38,706 nucleotides of DNA, from contig CANJVX010000029.1 of assembly GCA_947478405.1 (NCBI GenBank), positions 1 to 38,706 of the forward strand. The letters are read 5' to 3'. This document shows, piece after piece, positions 8,223 to 19,000 of the stretch. Source of the DNA: Beijerinckiaceae bacterium. GTDB taxonomy: Bacteria > Pseudomonadota > Alphaproteobacteria > Rhizobiales > Beijerinckiaceae. The position numbers and the translations under genes are program-made. The first letter of the stretch is position 1. Each line of letters opens with the position of its first letter. The notes beneath the pieces are model-generated. The model was not told where the DNA came from and did not search any database. It saw nothing but the letters and a program-made list of their open reading frames with translations.

Positions 8223-9020
8223 ATGAGCGCTATTGATTTCGCGCGTTTCGTCGATGAGCTGGCACAGGCCTCGGGCGAAGCCATTTTGCCCTTCTTCCGT
8301 ACCCATCTGGGCACCGAGGACAAAAACCACGGCGGCGCCTTTGACCCCGTCACGGAAGCCGACAAGGCGGCCGAAATCATCATGCGCCGCATGATCGAAG
8401 AGGCTTTTCCAGCCCATGGCATTATCGGCGAAGAATACGGCAACAAAAACGAAGACGCCGAATATGTCTGGGTGCTCGATCCTATCGATGGCACCAAAAG
8501 TTTCATCTCGGGCCTGCCGGTGTGGGGATCGCTGATCGGCCTGCAACACAAAGGCCGCCCCTGCTATGGCATGATGCATCAGCCATTCACGCGCGAGCGC
8601 TTTTCGGGCGATGGAGAGGGCGCGCAATGGCGTGGTCTCGACCGGCACGGCAAAGCAATTGAGCGCAACCTGCGCACGCGCGCGTGCGAAAATCTTGCGC
8701 AAGCAACATTGATGACGACGCACCCCTCGCTTCTGTCCGGCGACACGCACGCGCCCTACATGCGCGTTGAAAAAGAAGTACGGCTGTCACGCTATGGCGG
8801 CGATTGCTATGCCTATTGCATGGTGGCGGCCGGCCACATTGATCTCGTCATTGAAAGCGGCCTCAAGCCTTATGATATTGTGGCGCTTGTGCCAATCATT
8901 GAAGGTGCGGGCGGCGTGATCACCAATTGGAAAGGCGAGAGTGCCGCATCCGGCGGTGCCATTATCGCTGCTGGTGACAAACGCGTGCATGAACAGGCGT
9001 TGAAAATTCTCAACCCCTGA
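8223..9020 (+). CDS. hisN: Histidinol-phosphatase, inositol monophosphatase family
   Basis: Mg-dependent phosphatase of the SuhB/IMPase fold. In Hyphomicrobiales this type dephosphorylates L-histidinol phosphate, the penultimate step of histidine synthesis. The 265 residues carry DPVTEADKAAE (41-51), IIGEEYG with Glu70/71, and the signature LDPIDGTKSF with Asp86 and Asp89; near 200 comes YGGDCYAY, and then the fold's C-terminal motif LKPYDIVAL, with its Asp as metal ligand. The ATG at 8223 has GGAGAGG about 5 nt upstream; the longer frame from 8154 has no such support. IMPase activity on inositol phosphate cannot be excluded from sequence. It ends 3 nt before the stop of the convergent alpha/beta hydrolase. 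Confidence 0.88.
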   Translation: MSAIDFARFVDELAQASGEAILPFFRTHLGTEDKNHGGAFDPVTEADKAAEIIMRRMIEEAFPAHGIIGEEYGNKNEDAEYVWVLDPIDGTKSFISGLPVWGSLIGLQHKGRPCYGMMHQPFTRERFSGDGEGAQWRGLDRHGKAIERNLRTRACENLAQATLMTTHPSLLSGDTHAPYMRVEKEVRLSRYGGDCYAYCMVAAGHIDLVIESGLKPYDIVALVPIIEGAGGVITNWKGESAASGGAIIAAGDKRVHEQALKILNP

Positions 9021-9023
9021 ACC

Positions 9024-10004
9024 TCACACCTGTTGGGTTGGGCGCGCGAGCAAAGCATCGCCCTCGCCCGCCACGCCGGGAATGAAGCTATCAAAAGCCC
9101 CCCAGAAACGCGCGCGGATTTCATCACGCTCCATTAAAATCTCATGCCGCGCGGCTGGCATAAAGATCAGACGCCCGGATTGTAGATGGCCGCAAAAATG
9201 TTCGGCTGCAAAGGAATCTGTGACCCAATCATCTTGGGATGCCAAGATGAGCATCGGTGTAGCGATTGCTTGGGGATAATCAGGGTCCCTGAATTTTGCC
9301 ATGAGCGCAAAAGCTGCATGCACCCAACCCACGGTCGGATCACCTAGCGAAAGACGATTCTCGCGCGCCAGCATTTTCGCAAGTCGTTCGAAGCGGAAGC
9401 GATCCGTGGTCAGCGGATTTCTTTCAAAACCGCGCGCAGACACAGGGGCGCGCCCACCTGTGGGAACAAACATCCGCCCCAAGCCAAGCATATGTAGCGA
9501 GCGGGCTGCAAAGCGTGCAAGATTTGGATATTGCAACACGAGATCAATCATCGGCGCGCATAAAACCATGCGCTCGAAAGGCGTTTCCTCATCATGAGCG
9601 TGTTCAATGAGGATTGCGCCGCCCATGGAATGGCCCAACGCAAACCATGGCTTGGGGCAATGCGGCACCAGAACATGCGCGATGACAGCATGAAGGTCGC
9701 GCTGATATTCAGCAAAATCGGCGACATGCCCCTTGTCACGATCCTCTAATTGGCGGGCCGAGCCGCCCTGCCCGCGCCAGTCAAAAATCACCACGACGAA
9801 ATCGCGCGCGAGCAATTCGCCGATCGTTTCATAATATTTCTCGGTCGTTTCGGCACGGCCCGTTGTGATCATCACCGTTGCGCGCGCAACCCCCTGCGGC
9901 ACAAAGCGCATCACGCGCAGATCAAGCCCGTCGCTTGTGCGAATGGTTTCTACCAAGCCACCCGCGGGGGCTGGATTATCGGGCATATGTGCAGGAATCA
10001 TCAT
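9024..10004 (-). CDS. Alpha/beta hydrolase, lysophospholipase-like
   Basis: A 326-residue serine hydrolase of the monoacylglycerol lipase/PldB-like group, probably cytoplasmic or membrane-associated. It shows FDWRGQGGS (about 74-82, typical of this group), the nucleophile elbow GHSMGG with Ser126, a later acid in ASQDDWVTD, and a histidine in AARHEIL. These fit a Ser-Asp-His triad. The start is one of two consecutive ATGs (10004 or 10001), and a third follows 15 nt later; none has a strong ribosome site. It lies 65 nt downstream of kdsD on the same strand, so it may be cotranscribed. The substrate is not predictable beyond an ester or lysophospholipid. Confidence 0.85.
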   Translation of the reverse strand: MMIPAHMPDNPAPAGGLVETIRTSDGLDLRVMRFVPQGVARATVMITTGRAETTEKYYETIGELLARDFVVVIFDWRGQGGSARQLEDRDKGHVADFAEYQRDLHAVIAHVLVPHCPKPWFALGHSMGGAILIEHAHDEETPFERMVLCAPMIDLVLQYPNLARFAARSLHMLGLGRMFVPTGGRAPVSARGFERNPLTTDRFRFERLAKMLARENRLSLGDPTVGWVHAAFALMAKFRDPDYPQAIATPMLILASQDDWVTDSFAAEHFCGHLQSGRLIFMPAARHEILMERDEIRARFWGAFDSFIPGVAGEGDALLARPTQQV

Positions 10005-10069
10005 GATCTCATGCAGGTTTGACGAGACTAGGATGACAGAATGATGAAAAAAAGTACGGGCAGCGCCGT

Positions 10070-11059
10070 TTAGGCAACGCCCAAGCGCAAGAGATCGTGA
10101 AGATGGACAATGCCGCACGGGCGATTGTCCTTGTCGACAACGAGCATGGCCGAGATTTTGCGGCTGTTGAGCATTTCGAGCGCTTCAACACCCAAGGTCT
10201 CGGGCGTAACCGTGCGCGGTGCGCGCGTCATGACATCATCGACGCGGGCCACCATCAGATCAGGGCGCATATGACGACGCAGATCGCCGTCAGTCACAAT
10301 GCCTGCAAGCTTACCGTCGGCCTCGATCACACCCACGCAGCCAAAGCCTTTGGTCGAAATCTGCACCACAGCATCGCTCATAGGTGCGCCGAGTTTGATC
10401 AGTGGCACGTTATCATCGCGATGCATGATGTCGCGCACAAAGGTGAGTTTTGCACCAAGCTTTCCACCGGGATGAAAGACGCGGAAATCCTGAGCAGTAA
10501 AACCTTTGGCCTCCAGCAAGGCCACGGCCAGAGCATCGGCCATTGCAAGCTGCATCGTGGTGGATGTTGTTGGCGCCAGACCGTTCGGGCAAGCCTCTTC
10601 GCTCTTGGGCAAAGCCAGGCACACATCGGCCTCACTGCCCAGTGCACTGTCCGCATTCGAAGTGATGGCAATTAGCGGAATCTGAAACCGGCGCGAATAG
10701 GTGATGATATCGGCAAGTTCGCTCGTCTCACCCGACCAGGACAGAGCCAAAATCACGTCGCCTTGCTGGATCATGCCCAGATCGCCATGGCTCGCCTCGC
10801 CCGGGTGCACGAAATAAGCGGGCTGACCGGTGGAGGCTAAAGTAGCCGCAATCTTGCGACCAATGTGGCCGGACTTACCCATGCCCGTGACAATCACACG
10901 GCCGTTGGCCGCCAGAACCGTCTCAAGAGCACGGGCAAAGAGATCGCCCAAGCCATCGTTCAAAGCTGCTTCGATAGCAGCAATGCCCGCGCGCTCAAGG
11001 CCGAGCGTGCGCAATGCGGAGGCCTTGGCCTTTTGGGACGTGTGAGCGCTGTTCATCAT
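10070..11059 (-). CDS. kdsD: D-arabinose-5-phosphate isomerase (KdsD/KpsF/GutQ family)
   Basis: Interconverts ribulose-5-phosphate and arabinose-5-phosphate, the first committed step to Kdo for lipopolysaccharide. The 329-residue protein has an N-terminal SIS domain with GMGKSGHIGRK (59-69) and SWSGETSEL (107-115), including the active-site His region HPGEASHGDLG. Two CBS repeats follow from about residue 200 to the end (VRDIMHRDD; VDDVMTRAP). I take the ATG at 11059; the next codon is also ATG, and the frame extends to an unsupported TTG at 11080. It follows galU by 49 nt on the same strand, forming a sugar-precursor cluster for envelope polysaccharide. kpsF is an alternative name; no capsule genes are in view. 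Confidence 0.93.
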   Translation of the reverse strand: MMNSAHTSQKAKASALRTLGLERAGIAAIEAALNDGLGDLFARALETVLAANGRVIVTGMGKSGHIGRKIAATLASTGQPAYFVHPGEASHGDLGMIQQGDVILALSWSGETSELADIITYSRRFQIPLIAITSNADSALGSEADVCLALPKSEEACPNGLAPTTSTTMQLAMADALAVALLEAKGFTAQDFRVFHPGGKLGAKLTFVRDIMHRDDNVPLIKLGAPMSDAVVQISTKGFGCVGVIEADGKLAGIVTDGDLRRHMRPDLMVARVDDVMTRAPRTVTPETLGVEALEMLNSRKISAMLVVDKDNRPCGIVHLHDLLRLGVA

Positions 11060-11108
11060 GATCTTTTCATACCAGCGCAAGGCTCAAGAGGAAACCCTGA
11101 AGGCACAA

Positions 11109-11993
11109 TCAGAGCGAACCGATCAGCTTCTTCAGCTCCGCTTTGAACGCAGGTGCAATATCAGGACGCTCCAAAGCGAAAGCGACATTGGCCATCAGAA
11201 AACCGACCTTCGAACCTGTGTCGCAGGTACGCCCATCAAAACGCACGCCGAAGAAATCCTGCGATTCGGACAATTTCTTCATGCCGTCCGTCAGCTGGAT
11301 CTCACCACCTGCGCCCTTCTCGACCTTTTCGAGAATGTCGAAAATCTGCGGCTCGAGGACATAGCGCCCCGAAATGATGAGATTGGAGGGTGCAGTGCCT
11401 TTGGCGGGTTTTTCCACCATGCCGCCAATCTGGAAGGTATGGCCAAAATCCTGTTTGACGGAGACAACACCATACAAATGCGTGTCCTCCGGCGGCACTT
11501 CTTCCACCGCAATAATATTGCCGCCGTGCTTTTCATAAGCATCCAGACATTGCGCAATGCAGCGATTTTTGCGGGCCCCTGGCAGCGTGATCATGTCGGG
11601 CAAGATCACAGCAAAAGGTTCATCGCCAATAATGTCGCGCGCGCACCACACAGCATGGCCCAAGCCCAGTGGCGCTTGCTGGCGTGTGAAACTTGTTGCA
11701 CCCGCCGCCGGCAGATCGGCCATCAGCGCTTCATATTCCTTCAACTTGCCACGCTTCTGCAGCGTGTCCTCAAGCTCGTAAGACATGTCGAAATGATCTT
11801 CGATCACTTGCTTGTTGCGGCCGGTGACGAAGACAAAATGTTCGATTCCTGCTTCTCGTGCTTCATCAACCGCATGCTGCAGCACGGGCCGATCAACGAC
11901 GGTGAGCATTTCTTTTGGAATGACTTTTGTGGCGGGCAAGACGCGGGTGCCAAGACCAGCGACAGGAAAGACGGCTTTACGAACGCGCTTCAT
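11109..11993 (-). CDS. galU: UTP-glucose-1-phosphate uridylyltransferase
   Basis: Makes UDP-glucose from UTP and glucose-1-phosphate, the donor for envelope and exopolysaccharide sugars. It has 294 residues, normal for GalU. The nucleotide-binding signature is FPVAGLGTRVLPATKVIPKE (9-28). Further on are LPDMI (metal-binding Asp region), GGMVEKP, and the C-terminal CDTGSKVGFL. The ATG at 11993 is not preceded by a good Shine-Dalgarno sequence, but the N terminus aligns with the family there. It heads the minus-strand group galU, kdsD, hydrolase. About 200 nt separate it from the upstream MBL gene; its promoter should lie there, though none is obvious. Confidence 0.95.
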   Translation of the reverse strand: MKRVRKAVFPVAGLGTRVLPATKVIPKEMLTVVDRPVLQHAVDEAREAGIEHFVFVTGRNKQVIEDHFDMSYELEDTLQKRGKLKEYEALMADLPAAGATSFTRQQAPLGLGHAVWCARDIIGDEPFAVILPDMITLPGARKNRCIAQCLDAYEKHGGNIIAVEEVPPEDTHLYGVVSVKQDFGHTFQIGGMVEKPAKGTAPSNLIISGRYVLEPQIFDILEKVEKGAGGEIQLTDGMKKLSESQDFFGVRFDGRTCDTGSKVGFLMANVAFALERPDIAPAFKAELKKLIGSL

Positions 11994-12195
11994 CGGGGGC
12001 CATTCCAGAACGTTTCATCAAAGGGCGACCAGGCTGCGCTAACATCCGGGGGGACACAAACGAAGCCAGGGAAATTGTGCCCCTGATCAGGGCTTTCCTG
12101 TGCCAGTCTATAGCAGGCACAGATGGGCTGAAAGTTAACGGCATTTCTGGTGACGGCGGGGGCCCCAAATGAGCGCACAGGACAACCGCTGACAG

Positions 12196-13026
12196 TCAGG
12201 CGAGCGGCATGAAGGAATAGCGGTCGGGATCACGCCGCAAACGCCCGATGCCCGGCTGGTCGAGATGGGCAGCCGCGACCACAGCATCCGTCGCCACTAC
12301 CCATTCCAGCATGGCCTTTCGTGTCTCGCACGCAGTCTTGGGGTCGAGATCATAGACCATCGCCGTTTCCGGCCGCACGAGATGAAGTGCCGCAAGATGC
12401 ACCACATCGCCCCAGGCGATAATGGGCTCGGCTCCCGTCTCAATCACCCATGCCGTATGCCCCGGCGTGTGGCCCGGCGCGAGGCGTGCAGCAATTCCCG
12501 CCTCGCCACCACCTTCCGGCACGCGGCGAATACGATCGAGATAAGGACGGAACGCTTTGTCATTCATATGCAGTGTGCCGCGTGCGCGCTCGGGCATATT
12601 CTCTGGCGGCGTATCGAACCAGAAGTCGGCCTCGACCTCATGCAAAACAATTTCCGCATTGGGGAACATGGCCACACCCGCATCATCCACCAGACCACCA
12701 AAATGATCCTTGTGCACATGGGTGAGATAGACCGCGCGTATCTCTGAATGTTTCACGCCCGTCTCGGCAAGGCACTTGTGCAAATGGCCAAGACGGGAAT
12801 GCATCATTGTGCCTGTGCCCGCATCAATCAGCACCGGACCATCGGGCAGATGCAAAAGGAACGCATGGCAATCCATGGTGAGTGCCTTGTCGCCTCCCGC
12901 CTGTGCAATCAGCTCGGTTGCGGCCGCACGATCGACAGGATCGGGCACTTTGTCGAGAGCGGCATCAAGGTCGCCATCGAGCAAAGGGGTTATTCGGATC
13001 TTCCCGATTTCAAATGTGCGGGGCAT
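12196..13026 (-). CDS. MBL-fold metallo-hydrolase (lactonase-like subgroup)
   Basis: A 276-residue metallo-beta-lactamase-fold hydrolase. The metal motif is HVHKDH (His103, His105, Asp107, His108), followed by LAPGHTPGHTAW and IAWGDVVH, which supply further His and Asp ligands. It has no signal peptide, so it is cytoplasmic. The subgroup includes acyl-homoserine lactone lactonases and relatives of unknown substrate; sequence alone does not decide. The ATG at 13026 has GGGAGG 6 nt upstream. It is transcribed divergently from the lytic transglycosylase gene, with a possible small reading frame in the gap. A quorum-quenching role is only a possibility: no luxI/luxR gene is in the window. Confidence 0.85.
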   Translation of the reverse strand: MPRTFEIGKIRITPLLDGDLDAALDKVPDPVDRAAATELIAQAGGDKALTMDCHAFLLHLPDGPVLIDAGTGTMMHSRLGHLHKCLAETGVKHSEIRAVYLTHVHKDHFGGLVDDAGVAMFPNAEIVLHEVEADFWFDTPPENMPERARGTLHMNDKAFRPYLDRIRRVPEGGGEAGIAARLAPGHTPGHTAWVIETGAEPIIAWGDVVHLAALHLVRPETAMVYDLDPKTACETRKAMLEWVVATDAVVAAAHLDQPGIGRLRRDPDRYSFMPLA

Positions 13027-13044
13027 GAGGGCCTCCCTTTTTTC

Positions 13045-13188
13045 TTAATGCTTATGGGACCGATCTTGGGCCTGCCGGGCGCGCCCGTAAAGCTCCCCGC
13101 GCTTTTTTCCATCGTGGTAAATAATTCGGAAACGAAAGCGCCCTAAGGTCACCTCCAGATTCGCCGCAAGGCGGCGACCAGACGTCAT
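13045..13188 (-). CDS. Possible small basic protein (47 aa), unconfirmed
   Basis: A short reading frame in the gap between the transglycosylase and the MBL gene, too short for most gene finders. It begins [13 protein letters not shown] and ends AQDRSHKH; Arg, Lys and His make up about a third of it. Its stop codon lies 18 nt upstream of the MBL start, so it could be the first gene of that transcript. A shorter version could start at the GTG within CTGGAGGTGACC. The start region overlaps the transglycosylase start by 2 nt on the other strand. No family is recognised and it may be chance. Confidence 0.25.
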   Translation of the reverse strand: MTSGRRLAANLEVTLGRFRFRIIYHDGKKRGELYGRARQAQDRSHKH

Positions 13189-14506
13189 GTGGAGTGGCTT
13201 TGCTGTGTTCAGGCGTTCAGCATATTCGGCGCGGGTGACATCCCTCGCTCCCATCGGCCAGCGCGACAGAATTTGCTCGCCCGGCCAGATCGTCCGTACG
13301 CTGGGGCTGTTTGCCCTCTTCTGCGCGGGCCTCATGGTGGCAAGCATCCATGCCCGCGCGCAGGAAGCCGCACCCGTGAGCGAGGCGCAATTCCGTGCCT
13401 TCGTCTCAAACCTGTGGCCCGATGCACGCAAAGCCGGCGTCTCCCGCGCCACTTTTGATGCAGCTCTTGGCAGGCTCACGCCAGACCCATCGGTCATCAC
13501 GATTACCGGCAAGCAATCGGAATTTGTGAAACCGATCTGGCATTACATCAATGGCGCCGTGTCAAAGCAGCGCCTTGAGCGCGGTGATGCGCGCGCCAAG
13601 GAATTTGAAAAAACACTCGCCCGCATCGAAAGCAAATATGGCGTTGATCGCTATGTCGTGCTTGCGGTCTGGGGCATGGAGACCAATTACGGCGGGTTTT
13701 CCGGCAAGTTGAGCACGGTGCGTTCGCTCGCCACACTTGCGGCCTCCGGCTATCGCGGCACATTCTTTCGCGATGAGCTGATTGTCGCGCTGCAAATTCT
13801 CGAACAAGGCCATATCGAGCCTGAAAACATGCTGGGCTCCTGGGCTGGAGCCATGGGCCAGACGCAATTCATGCCCTCAAGCTTCATGAAATATGCGGTG
13901 GATTGGGATGGCGATGGCCACAAAAACATCTGGTCAAGCGTGCCCGATGCTTTGGCCTCCACTGCCAATTATCTGGCCGAACATGGCTGGATCCGTGATT
14001 GGACCTGGGGCTATGAAGTGCTTCTGCCGCAGGGCTTTTCGCTTCTCAAATATGAGCCCAATGTCGAGCGTCCTTTCACGGAATGGGCACGTGCAGGTGT
14101 GAAGATTGCCGATGGCAGCACCATGCCCAAGACAGGTGAGGCGACGCTGATCTTGCCCGCCGGCAAGCACGGCCCTGCTTTTCTGGTGACGAAAAATTTT
14201 CAAGCGATCAAAGCCTATAATACATCAACCGCCTATGCTTTGGGCGTTGCGCTTTTGTCAGATCGCCTGGCAGGTACAGATGGGCTTGTTGGAAAATGGC
14301 CCGTACAAGAGCGCATGCCAGATGCAGAGCAATCACTTGAAATCCAAAAGCAGCTTGTGCGCATCGGCTATGACATTGGCAAACTCGACGGCAAGATCGG
14401 TGAGAAAGCACAAGCCGCCATTCGACAATTCCAGCGCAAAGCGGGGCTTGAGCCCGATGGCTTTGCCAATCTCGCGCTTCTAGAGCGTCTGCGCCGCGCA
14501 AATTGA
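13187..14506 (+). CDS. Lytic murein transglycosylase, MltB-like with C-terminal peptidoglycan-binding domain
   Basis: Cleaves the glycan strands of peptidoglycan to 1,6-anhydro products in the periplasm. The 439-residue frame has a hydrophobic segment at about 37-54 ending in ARA/QE, consistent with a signal peptide preceded by an unusually long cytoplasmic leader; the true start may be downstream, though no better ATG with a ribosome site is visible. The catalytic domain (SLT_2/MltB type) spans about 65-365 with Glu165 in [10 protein letters not shown] and [14 protein letters not shown] peptidoglycan-binding type 1 domain ([17 protein letters not shown], then [16 protein letters not shown]) closes the protein. 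There is no lipobox, so it is probably soluble. It is followed by an 81-bp palindromic repeat, not by an operon partner. Confidence 0.92.
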   Translation: MWSGFAVFRRSAYSARVTSLAPIGQRDRICSPGQIVRTLGLFALFCAGLMVASIHARAQEAAPVSEAQFRAFVSNLWPDARKAGVSRATFDAALGRLTPDPSVITITGKQSEFVKPIWHYINGAVSKQRLERGDARAKEFEKTLARIESKYGVDRYVVLAVWGMETNYGGFSGKLSTVRSLATLAASGYRGTFFRDELIVALQILEQGHIEPENMLGSWAGAMGQTQFMPSSFMKYAVDWDGDGHKNIWSSVPDALASTANYLAEHGWIRDWTWGYEVLLPQGFSLLKYEPNVERPFTEWARAGVKIADGSTMPKTGEATLILPAGKHGPAFLVTKNFQAIKAYNTSTAYALGVALLSDRLAGTDGLVGKWPVQERMPDAEQSLEIQKQLVRIGYDIGKLDGKIGEKAQAAIRQFQRKAGLEPDGFANLALLERLRRAN

Positions 14507-14520
14507 TACAGACCCACGCG

Positions 14521-14601
14521 CGTCATTGCGAGCGAAGCGAAGCAACCCAGAAGCCTCACGTGGTGCTTCTGGGTTGCTTCGCGTGTGCGCTCGCAATGAC
14601 G
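14521..14601. repeat. Palindromic intergenic repeat, copy 1
   Basis: An imperfect inverted repeat opening CGTCATTGCGAGCGAAGC and closing GCTCGCAATGACG, with inner arms CAACCCAGAAG / CTTCTGGGTTG. It lies between the convergent transglycosylase and gltD genes. Related copies occur at 23791-23874 and 34742-34829. When translated, such repeats give the 'CERSEAIQ' peptide often seen in misannotated alphaproteobacterial proteins. Confidence 0.92.
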
Positions 14602-14614
14602 TTAAAAAACTGAC

Positions 14615-16033
14615 TCAGCGCGGCAGAACGGTCGAGCCCATCAGGAACTTGTCGACCGAATGCGCCGTCTGGCGGCCTTCGCGGATCGCCCAGACGACAA
14701 GCGACTGGCCGCGACGCATATCACCGCAGGCGAACACTTTTTCTGTCGACGACTTGTAGCTCACCGTATCAGCCGCGACATTGCCGCGATTGTCGAGCTT
14801 CACGCCGAGTGACTGGATGAGGCCTTCAGAAATCGGCGCCACAAAGCCCATGGCGAGCAGCACGAGATCAGCTTTGATCTCGAATTCTGTTCCTGGCACC
14901 GGCTGGAATTTGCCATCAACGCGCACGCATTTGAGAGATTTCACCGCGCCATTCTCGCCTGCAAATTCAACCGTGTTGACGGCAAAATCACGCTCCGCAC
15001 CTTCTTCATGCGAAGACGAGGTGCGCATCTTGAGCGGCCATTCGGGCCAGACAAGGAGCTTGTTTTCTTTCTCCGGAGGCTTGGGCATAATTTCCAACTG
15101 CGTCACCGACAATGCGCCTTGGCGCACCGATGTACCGATGCAGTCAGAACCCGTGTCACCGCCACCGATGACAACAACATGTTTGCCGGAGGCCAGAATC
15201 GGCGCATTGGTCGTCAGCGGCTCTTTCGACACGCGCCGATTTTGCTGCGGTAAAAAATCCATGGCGTAATGAACGCCCGCCATTTCACGGCCAGGAATGG
15301 GCAGATCACGCGGCTTTTCAGAACCGCCCGCGAGAATGACCGCATCATGGCCGGCAACAAGATCATCAACCTTGAGCGAGACCCCCACATTGACGTTGTA
15401 ATGGAAGGTCACGCCCTCGCCTTCCATCTGCTTCACACGACGGTCGATGAGATGCTTTTCCATTTTGAAATCAGGAATGCCGTAACGCAAAAGGCCGCCA
15501 GCCTTGGCCTGCTTTTCGTAGACATACACATCGTGGCCAGCTCGTGCGAGCTGCTGGGCCGCCGCAAGGCCCGCGGGACCAGAGCCGACAACGGCAATCT
15601 TCTTGCCGGTCTTGTGCGCGGGCGCCTCTGATGCGAGCCAACCCTCCGACCAAGCGCGATCAACAATCGCGCATTCGATCGACTTGATCGTCACCGACTG
15701 ATCGTTGAGGTTCAACGTGCAAGAGGCTTCGCAAGGTGCTGGGCAAACACGACCGGTAAATTCCGGAAAATTATTGGTCGAGTGCAGATTGCGCGAGGCT
15801 TCTTCCCAATTGTTATTATAGACCAGATCATTCCAATCAGGGATCTGGTTATTCACCGGGCAGCCATTGTGGCAGTAAGGAATGCCGCAGTTCATGCAAC
15901 GTGCGGCTTGATCTTTCACCGCTTCTTCCGACAGCGGGATCACAAATTCCTTGTAGTGACGAATACGATCGGAGGCCGGCGCATAGCGACGGTCGCGACG
16001 ATCGATCTCGAGAAATCCGGTTACTTTGCCCAT
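14615..16033 (-). CDS. gltD: Glutamate synthase (NADPH) small subunit
   Basis: The beta subunit of glutamate synthase takes electrons from NADPH through FAD and iron-sulfur clusters to the large subunit. The 472 residues begin with the cluster-binding region (Cys46, 49, 54, 58 in [14 protein letters not shown], then Cys97, 101, 105). The FAD-binding fold [14 protein letters not shown] follows at about 147-160. The NADPH fold has [12 protein letters not shown], and the FAD-end motif is [17 protein letters not shown]. The length is typical. The ATG at 16033 is preceded by GGGGGAG, which overlaps the end of gltB; only 4 nt separate the two genes, so they are translationally linked. Confidence 0.97.
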   Translation of the reverse strand: MGKVTGFLEIDRRDRRYAPASDRIRHYKEFVIPLSEEAVKDQAARCMNCGIPYCHNGCPVNNQIPDWNDLVYNNNWEEASRNLHSTNNFPEFTGRVCPAPCEASCTLNLNDQSVTIKSIECAIVDRAWSEGWLASEAPAHKTGKKIAVVGSGPAGLAAAQQLARAGHDVYVYEKQAKAGGLLRYGIPDFKMEKHLIDRRVKQMEGEGVTFHYNVNVGVSLKVDDLVAGHDAVILAGGSEKPRDLPIPGREMAGVHYAMDFLPQQNRRVSKEPLTTNAPILASGKHVVVIGGGDTGSDCIGTSVRQGALSVTQLEIMPKPPEKENKLLVWPEWPLKMRTSSSHEEGAERDFAVNTVEFAGENGAVKSLKCVRVDGKFQPVPGTEFEIKADLVLLAMGFVAPISEGLIQSLGVKLDNRGNVAADTVSYKSSTEKVFACGDMRRGQSLVVWAIREGRQTAHSVDKFLMGSTVLPR

Positions 16034-16037
16034 CGGA

Positions 16038-19000
16038 TTACTCCCCCGCAGCAGCCACAGGCTGCGCTTGCAGTGACATGAGTTCGGCGATCGCGCGGCG
16101 GTATTCCACCGGCATCACTTTGCGGAACTTCGGCTTATAAAAATCCCAATTGTCGAGGATCATCTTGGCGCGGGTTGAACCCGTGTAGCGCAGATGATTC
16201 TCAATCAACTGGTGCAGACGCTCGGCATCAAAGCGCGTCATGTCTGACATGACATCAACACGGCCATGACCTTCGAGATCGCCTTCCTGATGATTGAGGC
16301 GCTGGTTCAGCTCCTCTTCTTCAGCAACAGGTTCAAGATCAACCATCGACATATTGCAACGGCTTTCAAATGTGCCGTCTTCGTCGAGCACATAAGCTAT
16401 ACCGCCCGACATGCCGGCGGCAAAGTTACGACCCGTCTGACCGATGACGACGATAATGCCGCCCGTCATATATTCGCAGCCATGGTCGCCCGTGCCCTCG
16501 ACCACCGCAATGGCGCCCGAATTGCGCACGGCAAAACGCTCGCCCGCGACGCCACGGAAATAGCATTCGCCATTGATCGCGCCATAGAGCACCGTATTGC
16601 CGACGATGATCGATTCTTCCGGCACGATCTTCTTGGCTTCCTTGGGCGGATAGACAATGAGCTTTCCACCCGACAGACCCTTGCCGACATAATCGTTGGC
16701 TTCGCCTTCGAGTTCGAGCGTCACGCCATGCGCCACCCAAGCACCAAAGCTCTGGCCCGCTGTCCCCTTCAGCTTCACGTGAATCGTGTCGTCAGGTAGG
16801 CCCTTGTGGCCATATTTCTTGGCAATCACGCCAGACAGCATAGCGCCCGTTGACCGATTGACTGAATTGATAGGCAATTCAATGCGGATCTTTTCGCGGG
16901 CTTCAATTGCGGGCTTGGCCTTTTCGATAAGCGTGCGGTCAAGCACCGACCCAAGATTATGGTCCTGGTCTTCCGTTTTGAAGATCGGGAGATTGCCTGC
17001 ATCCGGCTTGTGGAAGAGACGCGAGAAATCCAGGCCATTGGCCTTCCAGTGATCAATCGCGCGGTCGCGATCAAGCATCTGCATCTGGCCTGTCATTTCG
17101 CTGAGCTTGCGATAGCCCATGGTCGCCATGATCTCGCGCACTTCTTCTGCCACGAAGAAGAAGTAATTGATGACATGCTCAGGCTGGCCGACGAAGCGCT
17201 TGCGCAGAACGGGGTCCTGCGTCGCCACGCCCACGGGACAAGTGTTGAGATGGCACTTGCGCATCATGATGCAGCCAGCGGCAATCAACGGCGCGGTGGC
17301 AAAGCCGAATTCATCAGCACCCAAGAGCGCACCGATGATCACATCGCGACCCGTGCGCAAACCACCATCAACCTGTACCGTGATGCGCGAACGCAGACGG
17401 TTGAGCACGAGCGTCTGGTGGGTTTCGGCGAGGCCGATTTCCCACGGCGAACCCGCATGCTTGATGGAGGAGAGCGGGGAAGCGCCCGTGCCGCCTTCAT
17501 AGCCCGAGATCGTCACATGATCGGAGCGGCCCTTGGCAACACCTGCCGCCACTGTGCCGACACCCACTTCAGACACAAGCTTCACGGAGACGAGCGCATC
17601 CGGATTGACGTTCTTCAAATCGTAGATGAGCTGTGCCAGATCTTCGATAGAATAAATGTCGTGATGGGGCGGCGGTGAGATCAGACCGACACCTTGCGTC
17701 GAATGGCGTACTTTGGCGATGACGGCATCGACCTTATGGCCGGGCAATTGTCCCCCTTCGCCGGGCTTGGCACCCTGCGCCATTTTGATCTGCATCATAT
17801 CGGAATTGACGAGATATTCCGTCGTCACACCGAAGCGGCCAGAGGCCACCTGCTTGATCGCCGATCGCATGGAATCGCCATTCGCCATCGGCTTGAAACG
17901 ATCGGGCTCTTCACCACCTTCACCCGTGTTGGAACGACCGCCAATGCGGTTCATCGCAACAGCGAGTGTTGTGTGGGCTTCACGCGAGATCGAGCCAAAG
18001 GACATAGCGCCAGTGGCAAAACGCTTCACGATTTCCGCAGCCGATTCCACTTCTTCAAGCGGCACAGGCTTGCGGCCATCTTCCTCTGCACTCTTGATGC
18101 GGAAGAGGCCGCGGATCGTCAGCAGTTGCTCATCCTGTTCGTTGAGAATTTTTGCAAAGTCGCGATATTTATCCTGACTGTTGCCGCGCACGGCATGCTG
18201 CAACAGTGAGACCGATTGCGCTGACCAGGCATGCGCTTCACCGCGTGTGCGGTAGGCATATTCGCCACCGACATCGAGCGATGTGCGGTAGACCGGCGAG
18301 TCACCAAACGCATCGGCGTGACGCTGCACAGTTTCTTTTGAGACTTCGGTCAGGCCGACGCCTTCAATTGTTGTCGCAGTGCCCGCAAAGAATCGGCCCA
18401 CAAACGCTTTCGACAGGCCGATGGCATCAAAGATCTGCGCACCGCAATAGGATTGGTAAGTCGAAATGCCCATCTTCGACATGACCTTCAACAGGCCCTT
18501 GTCGACCGACTTGATGAAGCGCTTTGTCACTTCATAAACATCAACCTCTTCCGGGAAATCCTTGGCCATAGCGCCAAGCGTCTCGAAAGCCAGATAGGGG
18601 TTAATCGCTTCTGCGCCGTAACCCGCAAGGCAGGCAAAGTGATGCACTTCGCGCGCTTCGCCCGTCTCAACCACAAGACCAACCGATGTGCGCAGACCCT
18701 TGCGGATCAAATGATGATGCACGGCAGCTGTTGCAAGCAATGCTGGGATCGGAATGCGATCGGGGCCAACCATACGATCCGAAAGAACGATGATATTATA
18801 GCCGCCCTTGACTGCTGCTTCCGCACGTTCGCACAGACGATCAATCGCCGCTTCCATCCCGTCCGTGCCCTTGGTGGACTCGTAAGTAATGTCGAGCGTC
18901 TTGGTGTCGAAGGAATCTTCAAAGTGACCAATGCAGCGGATTTTTTCCAGATCGCCATTGGTCAGAATCGGCTGACGCACTTCCAGACGCTTACGCTTGG

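Noticed and set aside
11058-12086. 342-codon plus-strand frame over galU
   Set aside because: It lies opposite the unmistakable galU; its translation resembles no protein and it is a high-GC shadow.
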